Shown piece after piece: positions 58,534-64,000 of a DNA stretch of 64,000 nucleotides. Position numbers and translations under genes: made by a program. The DNA comes from Prevotellaceae bacterium UBA1746 (GTDB lineage: Bacteria > Bacteroidota > Bacteroidia > Bacteroidales > Bacteroidaceae). The stretch is from assembly GCA_905369775.1 (NCBI GenBank), contig CAJPJR010000001.1, positions 1 through 64,000 on the forward strand, in the 5' to 3' direction. The notes beneath the pieces were generated by a model, which was given only the letters and a program-made list of their open reading frames with translations, had not been told where the DNA came from and did not search any database. Each line of letters begins with the position of its first letter. Positions within the stretch are counted from its first letter, which is position 1.

Positions 58534-59361
58534 TCACTTCTTCCGCAACTCCCAAAAGGCCACTGCCGAAGCCGCGGCCACATTGAGCGAGTCCACGTTG
58601 TGATACATGGGGATGCGCACCGTGTAGTCGGTGCTCGCTATCACCGTGTCGGCCAGGCCGTCGCCCTCCGTGCCCATCACGAGTGCCAAACGCGGTTCGG
58701 CTTTCAAAACCGGATCGTCGAGCGAAATCGACCGATCGGTCAGCGCCATGGCCGCCGTGCGGAAACCCAACGCCCGCAACTCCCCTACGGGATCGGCTGA
58801 CCAAGCCCAAGGCACGAGAAACACGCTGCCCATCGACACGCGCACCGCACGGCGATTGAGCGGGTCGCAGGCCGTGCGCGACAGCACCACGGCATCGATG
58901 CCCAAGGCGGCAGCCGAGCGGAATATCGCACCGATGTTGGTGGCATCGGTCACCCCGTCGATCACGCACACGCGCGCCGCATCGCGCACCACTTCTGTCA
59001 CCGTGGTTTCCGGCCGACGGCGCATGGCACACAGCACACCGCGCGTGAGGGTGTAGCCGGTGAGCTGCGCCAAGAGTTCGCGTGCGCCGGTATAGACGGG
59101 AATGTCGCCGCAGCGGCTCAACACATCGGCCGCATCGCCGGTCAGATGTCGCTCCTCGCAGAGCAGCGAGAGGGGTTCGTAGCCCGCATCGAGCGCCACA
59201 TGGATCACCTTCGGACTTTCGGCAATGAACACGCCACGGGAGGGGTCGACTTTGCTGCGCAACTGCGCTTCGGTCAAGGCACTGTAAACCTCCACACCGG
59301 GATCGGACAGGGAGGTGAGATGGAAAATGGGCATAAGGGATTTCTTTTCGCGATCAGTCAT
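58534..59361 (-). CDS. TrmH/SpoU-family RNA 2'-O-methyltransferase
   Basis: 275 residues from MTDREKKSLMPIFHLTSLSD (ATG at 59361); ATG 59334 is an alternative. The N-terminal domain (FIAESPKVIHVALDAGYEPL) is the substrate-binding SpoU part. The SPOUT knot has the three motifs: DGVTDATNIGAIFRSAAALG, LALVMGTEGDGLAD and IPMYHNVDSLNVAAASAVAF. It would methylate ribose in rRNA or tRNA; the exact site is unknown. It has a -7 box upstream (59423-59430). Confidence 0.9.
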   Translation of the reverse strand: MTDREKKSLMPIFHLTSLSDPGVEVYSALTEAQLRSKVDPSRGVFIAESPKVIHVALDAGYEPLSLLCEERHLTGDAADVLSRCGDIPVYTGARELLAQLTGYTLTRGVLCAMRRRPETTVTEVVRDAARVCVIDGVTDATNIGAIFRSAAALGIDAVVLSRTACDPLNRRAVRVSMGSVFLVPWAWSADPVGELRALGFRTAAMALTDRSISLDDPVLKAEPRLALVMGTEGDGLADTVIASTDYTVRIPMYHNVDSLNVAAASAVAFWELRKK

Positions 59362-59422
59362 TCGTGAGGCGCCCGCCGACACCACCCACACCGGGGCGAA
59401 GGCGTTCGGGGCGTCCGGAGTG

Positions 59423-59430
59423 CAAAGTTA
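59423..59430 (-). promoter_or_regulatory. -7 box TAACTTTG of the SpoU methyltransferase gene
   Basis: An exact consensus match on the minus strand, giving a leader of about 55 nt before ATG 59361. Confidence 0.6.
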
Positions 59431-59591
59431 GCGGAAAATATCTTGTCGCACTCCCCCACTCCTCGAAAAGTGACCCACCGAGCAAGCCCGGCAAAGCCGT
59501 CCGGATGCCCCAACAAAGCACAACACTCCCGCCGAGCTCGAACCCGACGAGAGTGTATGGTGTGTCATAAGAGAGGGCCTGCGAGGGAGAC

Positions 59592-60263
59592 TCAGGGTTG
59601 CGCTCTGCGGCCCGAAGTCACCACAAGGGGAACCGTCTGCTGCGCGGACTTCGTCGGCGCGCTGTCGGCCGTGCCACGATAGGCGTTCCAACTCCAGCCC
59701 GCATTGTCCCAATCGTAGTAGTCGCCCGTGTACGTGCTCCAGTCGCTGAAGCTCAGGCTGCCCAGATTGAAGCGGAAGCCCGAATCGCCCGCACGACCGG
59801 TGAAACGGCTGTTGCTCAGATAGTAATCGTAGATCCGCACGTCCAAACCGTGGTCGGAGGGATACGTGAGATAGATTTCGCCGTTGCGGATTTCCCAGTA
59901 GAAGCGGTGGTAGCGGCGCGAGAGCGGGCCGTAGTTGTAGAAGTCGATCTGTTTGCCCCAACCCGAGCGCGCTCCGTAATAGTTCGGCTGGAAAAGCACA
60001 TACGAGTTGCGCGAATCGAATTGCACCTTTTGTCCCGTGATGGGATTCACCACTTGATAGAACATGCCGAAATCGCCTTGCCACTCGCCGCTGATGGTTT
60101 GTGCGCGACCTTGGTCGCCGGTACCGGGATTGTAGGGATAATACGGATTATAGGGGTCGTAGCCATCGCCGTCGTAGTACGGATCGTACACACACGAAGC
60201 GAGAGACAGCGCCGCCACGAGCAAGACGGGCAGTGCCCAGAGAAGAGAGTAGATTCGTTTCAT
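59592..60263 (-). CDS. Lipoprotein with Tyr/Pro/Asp-rich linker, unknown
   Basis: 223 residues. Lipoprotein signal MKRIYSLLWALPVLLVAALS with lipobox LASC at about residue 24. A short low-complexity linker follows (DPYYDGDGYDPYNPYYPYNP), then a beta-rich domain of about 150 residues: ISGEWQGDFGMFYQVVNPIT, NYYGARSGWGKQIDFYNYG, WEIRNGEIYLTYPSDHGLDV. This resembles lipocalin-like or copper-resistance-like single-domain lipoproteins of Bacteroidota, but no family can be named. A perfect promoter lies at 60307-60338. The TrmH-type gene downstream has its own promoter. Confidence 0.78.
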   Translation of the reverse strand: MKRIYSLLWALPVLLVAALSLASCVYDPYYDGDGYDPYNPYYPYNPGTGDQGRAQTISGEWQGDFGMFYQVVNPITGQKVQFDSRNSYVLFQPNYYGARSGWGKQIDFYNYGPLSRRYHRFYWEIRNGEIYLTYPSDHGLDVRIYDYYLSNSRFTGRAGDSGFRFNLGSLSFSDWSTYTGDYYDWDNAGWSWNAYRGTADSAPTKSAQQTVPLVVTSGRRAQP

Positions 60264-60306
60264 AATCGGTGATTACTGTGCCGCTGAGGGCGGCAGGTTT
60301 GTAGGG

Positions 60307-60338
60307 CAAATGTAGAGCAAACGCACTGAGCGACCAAA
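60307..60338 (-). promoter_or_regulatory. Consensus promoter TTTG-N20-TACATTTG of the lipoprotein gene
   Basis: Minus-strand TTTG at 60335-60338 and -7 box at 60307-60314, both exact, spacing 20 bp. The remaining sequence to 60577 shows no gene. Confidence 0.85.
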
Positions 60339-60577
60339 CGAATGGGAGAAAAAAAGCATCGTGCGGGGCATTTATTTGCTTTTGTGGGCAATTTGCCCCG
60401 AACAAGATAGACAGAACGAACATTTGCCCCAAAACGCCACGCCACACAAGACAAACGACAAGTCTCGTCCGAAATCCTTGCCCAAAGCGCAGCGTCGCTC
60501 GGCCAATCCGGCTCTCCATCCTCACAAACCGAGTGAGCTGCGCACCGGCCCACAATCGCTTTCGCTCCTTTATTCCC

Positions 60578-60850
60578 TCGCGCGCGTGCGCGCGTCAGGC
60601 AGTTTTCGTTTTTTGCCTTCACCTCTTCACCCAACCCTCACAACGCACTATGCCACAGTGCAATAAGGGTGAAGACTTTGGCAAAATCACCTTCACCTGC
60701 GGACACCATTGCCTTCACCCGCGGTGAAGCAAGAAAAAGGACGGATCCTTCACCCCTTTTGCCATTAAAATCAACTCGTTGCGCGCCGCGGTGAAGGGTG
60801 AAGGCTAAAAACAAAAAGTGACTGATGCGCGCGTACGTGTGCGCGCGAGG
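60578..60850. repeat. Intergenic TTCACC/GGTGAA element, copy D
   Basis: About 270 bp, flanked by TCGCGCGCGTGCGCGCGTCA and GATGCGCGCGTACGTGTGCG. It holds nine TTCACC/GGTGAA hexamers. The opening TTTTTTGCCTTCACC...TTCACCC and AATAAGGGTGAAGACTTTGG match copy C, and the closing GCGGTGAAGGGTGAAGGCT matches the end of copy A. No gene lies between it and the promoter at 61061. Confidence 0.8.
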
Positions 60851-61060
60851 AGGGTTCACCCGAATAAGCGGGCGTTTTCCATCAACGCCCCCCGTGTTTC
60901 GAGCAGTTGTTCCCCGCTTCTTCGGGTGCGTGGGGCGCGTTGTGTTTTCTGTCCCGAACTGTCGGGCGGGGACGGTGTGGCACGATTTCCTTCGAACGGG
61001 AAAGGAAAACATCGGCACAAAAAAAGAAGTGTCGCCGCCCGCATTTCGCCGTTTTTTTAC

Positions 61061-61068
61061 TACATTTG
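61061..61068 (+). promoter_or_regulatory. -7 box TACATTTG of the HIT gene
   Basis: An exact consensus match preceded by a T tract, giving a leader of about 50 nt before ATG 61127. Confidence 0.65.
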
Positions 61069-61126
61069 CGAAATCGAGGTGCGCCCTGCTTCGGCGCGCC
61101 CCCTTTCACGCAAAGACGCTCACACC

Positions 61127-61534
61127 ATGACCATTTTCAGCAAAATTGCCGCCGGAGAAATTCCCTCCTACAAATGTGCGGAAAACGAAGACTTCTACGC
61201 CTTTCTCGACATCAACCCTGTGGCGAAGGGGCACACCCTCGTGATTCCCCGTCGGGAAGTGGACTACATTTTCGATCTCGACGACGAAACGCTCGCCGCC
61301 TACCATCGTTTTGCCAAACGCGTGGCGCTGGCCATCGGCGAAGCCTTCCCTTGTCGCAAAGTCGGCATGGCCGTGCTCGGGCTCGAAGTGCCGCACGCTC
61401 ACATTCACCTCATCCCCCTCAACAATGAGGGCGACATGGACTTCCGCAAACCGAAGCTCCAACTGCCTGCCGAAGAAATGCAGGCGGCGGCCGATGCCAT
61501 CCGCGCGGCTTTCGAACGCCAAAACCCGGCCTAA
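61127..61534 (+). CDS. HIT-family nucleotide-binding protein
   Basis: 135 residues from MTIFSKIAAGEIPSYKCAEN (ATG at 61127). The histidine triad is His90-His92-His94 in HAHIHLIPL. The start IFxKIxxGEIP and LVIPRREV place it in the Hint/PKCI branch, which hydrolyses nucleotide phosphoramidates such as AMP-lysine. The cellular role in Bacteroidota is not defined. In related genomes this gene often follows greA, as judged from memory; here 3.9 kb separates them. Confidence 0.93.
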   Translation: MTIFSKIAAGEIPSYKCAENEDFYAFLDINPVAKGHTLVIPRREVDYIFDLDDETLAAYHRFAKRVALAIGEAFPCRKVGMAVLGLEVPHAHIHLIPLNNEGDMDFRKPKLQLPAEEMQAAADAIRAAFERQNPA

Positions 61535-61561
61535 TCCCTCCACACGTCAATTCTCACCTTT

Positions 61562-64000
61562 ATGCACCTCCACCACCTTGTTCTGCTGAGCGCACTGCTC
61601 GCAGGCAGCGCGACGGCCGCGGCGCAGTCCTCGGCCGGCCATGTCATTCGACTCGACCGACCGACGTCCTTCAAAGGGGCCGAAAGTTGGTGGGGCGGAC
61701 ATCCCGAACGTTTTGACAGCCTGCACAAGCCCATCAGTGCGGGCGATGCGGCCGTGAACCCCGATGCCGAGTGGGAACGCCGCTCGCTGCCTTTGGGCAA
61801 TGGGAGTTTGGGCGCGAACCTCATGGGTTCGGTGGCAACCGAACGCCTCACGCTCAACGAAAAGAGCCTCTGGCGCGGCGGTCCGGGCGTGAAGAGCGGT
61901 CCGGCTAACTACTGGGATGTGAACAAGGCGAGCGCACCGGTGCTCAAAGCGATCCGCCGTGCTTTCGCCGAGGGCAACACCGAAGAGGCGGCCCGGCTCA
62001 CACGCGAAAATTTCAACGGAAAAGCGGCCTACGAAACCCGGGGCGAAAAGGACTTTCGCTTCGGCTCGTTCACCACGATGGGTGAGCTCCACATCGCGAC
62101 GGGACTCGACGAGGCGAAGATCCGCGACTACGAGCGCACACTCTCGGTCGATTCGGCGCTGGCCACGGTGAATTTCACTGCGGCCGACGGCACACGCTAC
62201 ACCCGTCGCGCGTTCATCTCCTACCCCGACAATGTGCTGGTGGTACGCTTCACCGCCGACCGCCGCGGACAACAAAACCTCACGCTTTCCTACGCGCCGA
62301 ATCCCTGCGCCGAGGGAAAGCTGGTGCCGGAGGGCAAAGATGGGTTGGTCTATCGTGCACAGTTGGACAACAACGGCATGCACTTTGTGGTGCGACTGCG
62401 CGCGGTGGCGAAAGGCGGCACGGTGTCGAACACCGACGGGCGTTTCACGGTGAAAGGCGCCGACGAGGTGACCTTCCTCCTCACCGCCGACACGGACTAT
62501 CGACTGAATCTCGACCCGAAGTTCGACGATCCGAAGGCTTATGTGGGGGTGGACCCCGAACGCACCACGGCACAGTGGATGAAAGCGGCGGCGCGACGAA
62601 GCTATTCGTCGCTTTTCGCCCGGCACTACAAGGACTACGCCGCGCTCTATGATCGCGTGCAACTGCAACTGGGCGACACACCCGATTCGCTGCGCAACCT
62701 GCCGACCGATCGGCGACTGGCGGCCTACCGCAACGGCGCACCGGATCATGATCTCGAGGCGCTCTACTTCCAGTTCGGCCGTTATCTGCTCATCGCCTCG
62801 TCGCGACCGGGCAATCTCCCGGCTAACTTGCAAGGGGTGTGGCACAACAACGTCGACGGCCCGTGGCGCGTGGACTACCACAACAACATCAACCTACAAA
62901 TGAACTATTGGCCGGCGCTCACAACGGGACTGGCCGAGTGCGCCGAACCACTCACGGAGTTCATTCTCTCGATGCGCAAACCCGGTGCGGTGACGGCACG
63001 CAAATATTTCAACGCCCGCGGTTGGATGGCGGGCATCAGCGGCAACCCCTTCGGATTCACCGCACCTTTCGTGAGTCAAGACATGTCGTGGAACTACAAT
63101 CCTGTGGCCGCCCACTGGTTGGCGACGCACCTGTGGGAGTACTATGAGTTCACACGCGACAAACAGTTTCTTGCCAAGGTGGCTTATCCGGTGCTGAAGG
63201 AGTGCGCGCAATTCTCGGAAGACTACCTGTGGCAAAAACCGGACGGCACGCTCACGGCGGCGCCTTCGACTTCGCCCGAACACGGACCGGTGGACGAGGG
63301 GACGACCTTCACCCACGCGGTGATTCGCGAAAACCTGCAAGAGGCGGTGCGCGCAGCAATGATTCTCGGCGTGGACAACAGCGACGTGGCCACCTGGAAC
63401 AACACGCTTGCGCATCTGGCTCCTTACAAGGTGGGGCGCTACGGGCAGTTGCAAGAATGGAGCAAAGACATCGACGATCCGAACGACCATCACCGGCATG
63501 TAAACCACCTCTTCGGCTTGCACCCGGGAACGACGATCTCACCCATCACCACTCCCGCGCTGGCTGAAGCGGCGCGCGTGGTACTCGACCACCGCGGCGA
63601 CGGAGCCACCGGTTGGTCGATGGGATGGAAACTCAACCAATGGGCACGTTTGCACGACGGCAACCGGAGCTACAAGCTCTTTGCTAATTTGCTGAAAAAC
63701 GGAACGGCCGACAACCTCTGGGATATGCATCCGCCGTTCCAAATCGACGGTAATTTCGGCGGAACGGCCGGCGTGGCCGAAATGCTGCTCCAAAGTCACG
63801 TCGGCGGTTTGCACCTCCTGCCTTCGCTGCCCGACGCGTGGCGCAATGGCAACGTGAAAGGACTACGCGCCCGCGGCGCTTTCGTCGTGGATCTCGATTG
63901 GCGCAACGGACAACTGCACGAAGCGCGCATCACCTCGCTGGCCGGTGAAGATTGCACCGTGCGCTACGGACAACAAACCCTCGATTTCCCCACTCACAAA
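61562..64000 (+). CDS. GH95 family alpha-L-fucosidase (3' end cut by right edge)
   Basis: The frame opens at ATG 61562 with a signal peptide (MHLHHLVLLSALLAGSATAA, AAQ cut) and is still open at 64000 after 813 codons. The GH95 N-terminal domain is clear: WERRSLPLGNGSLGANLMGS, ERLTLNEKSLWRGGP. The catalytic barrel carries NLQMNYWPALTTGLAECAEP (the Asn pair), TSPEHGPVDEGTTF (general acid Glu), and PFQIDGNFGGTAGVAEMLL (Asp), matching the residues known for AfcA. Such enzymes remove alpha-1,2-linked fucose (or galactose in some members) from host or plant glycans. It starts 27 bp after the HIT gene and may be co-transcribed with it. Confidence 0.92.
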   Translation, partial: MHLHHLVLLSALLAGSATAAAQSSAGHVIRLDRPTSFKGAESWWGGHPERFDSLHKPISAGDAAVNPDAEWERRSLPLGNGSLGANLMGSVATERLTLNEKSLWRGGPGVKSGPANYWDVNKASAPVLKAIRRAFAEGNTEEAARLTRENFNGKAAYETRGEKDFRFGSFTTMGELHIATGLDEAKIRDYERTLSVDSALATVNFTAADGTRYTRRAFISYPDNVLVVRFTADRRGQQNLTLSYAPNPCAEGKLVPEGKDGLVYRAQLDNNGMHFVVRLRAVAKGGTVSNTDGRFTVKGADEVTFLLTADTDYRLNLDPKFDDPKAYVGVDPERTTAQWMKAAARRSYSSLFARHYKDYAALYDRVQLQLGDTPDSLRNLPTDRRLAAYRNGAPDHDLEALYFQFGRYLLIASSRPGNLPANLQGVWHNNVDGPWRVDYHNNINLQMNYWPALTTGLAECAEPLTEFILSMRKPGAVTARKYFNARGWMAGISGNPFGFTAPFVSQDMSWNYNPVAAHWLATHLWEYYEFTRDKQFLAKVAYPVLKECAQFSEDYLWQKPDGTLTAAPSTSPEHGPVDEGTTFTHAVIRENLQEAVRAAMILGVDNSDVATWNNTLAHLAPYKVGRYGQLQEWSKDIDDPNDHHRHVNHLFGLHPGTTISPITTPALAEAARVVLDHRGDGATGWSMGWKLNQWARLHDGNRSYKLFANLLKNGTADNLWDMHPPFQIDGNFGGTAGVAEMLLQSHVGGLHLLPSLPDAWRNGNVKGLRARGAFVVDLDWRNGQLHEARITSLAGEDCTVRYGQQTLDFPTHK

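Overview
The window is chromosomal DNA of a Bacteroidota species, order Bacteroidales, probably close to Prevotellaceae. The evidence is the repeated Bacteroidota -7 promoter box (TAnnTTTG, often with TTTG about 19-20 bp upstream), the families present (TonB receptor, CHU_C-type sorting domain, YARHG, DUF3316, GHL10, GH95), and the general lack of strong Shine-Dalgarno sites. G+C is fairly high for the group. Nothing looks like a prophage, an integrative element, an insertion sequence or a defence island. The genus cannot be fixed from the sequence alone.

Layout, left to right. 1-283: start of a secreted protein running off the left edge. 1.1-9 kb: tRNA-Asn, a PfkB sugar/nucleoside kinase, an S41 protease, purD, a membrane protein, a metal (Zn/Mn-type) binding lipoprotein with its ABC ATPase but no permease, and a small outer-membrane beta-barrel. 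9-15 kb: kbl, a polysaccharide flippase, and the anaerobic ribonucleotide reductase pair nrdD-nrdG, followed by a probable small RNA. 15-25 kb, mostly minus strand: a secreted protein, a helix-hairpin-helix/beta-barrel protein, an M15 peptidase with a YARHG protein, an ECF sigma factor with a putative anti-sigma factor, a THUMP-like methyltransferase with a VanX-type dipeptidase, and a PagL-like deacylase on the plus strand. 25-31 kb: a POT peptide transporter, uvrA, a CHU_C-domain protein and tRNA-Leu. 31-37.7 kb: a 41-codon small ORF, membrane proteins, a 3-methyladenine-glycosylase-like protein, and a TonB receptor with a beta-propeller lipoprotein.

37.8-44.7 kb is one tightly coupled seven-gene run from a single strong promoter: GT4 and GT2 glycosyltransferases, recX, a TPR protein, GHL10, DUF3316 and an S41 lipoprotein. 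Most of its junctions overlap by ATGA. 45.7-49.5 kb is a giant, codon-biased surface protein. 49.6-57.2 kb is the housekeeping set mutS, acpP, fabF, rnc and greA. 57.5-64 kb holds a DUF6263 lipoprotein, a TrmH-type methyltransferase, a lipoprotein, a HIT protein and a GH95 fucosidase cut by the right edge.

The most unusual features are these: (1) four intergenic copies (about 18.6, 31.4, 44.8 and 60.6 kb) of a 270-390 bp element with alternating GC palindromes at its ends and 8-10 TTCACC/GGTGAA motifs inside; (2) an RNase III with an approximately 500-residue charged, Arg-rich disordered tail, resembling an RNase E scaffold; (3) an orphan promoter-hairpin-terminator unit downstream of nrdG that looks like an RNA gene; (4) large perfect hairpins at the acpP-fabF and fabF-rnc junctions; (5) a POT transporter with an inserted 137-residue coiled-coil segment. 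No complete new multi-gene system can be asserted from this window.
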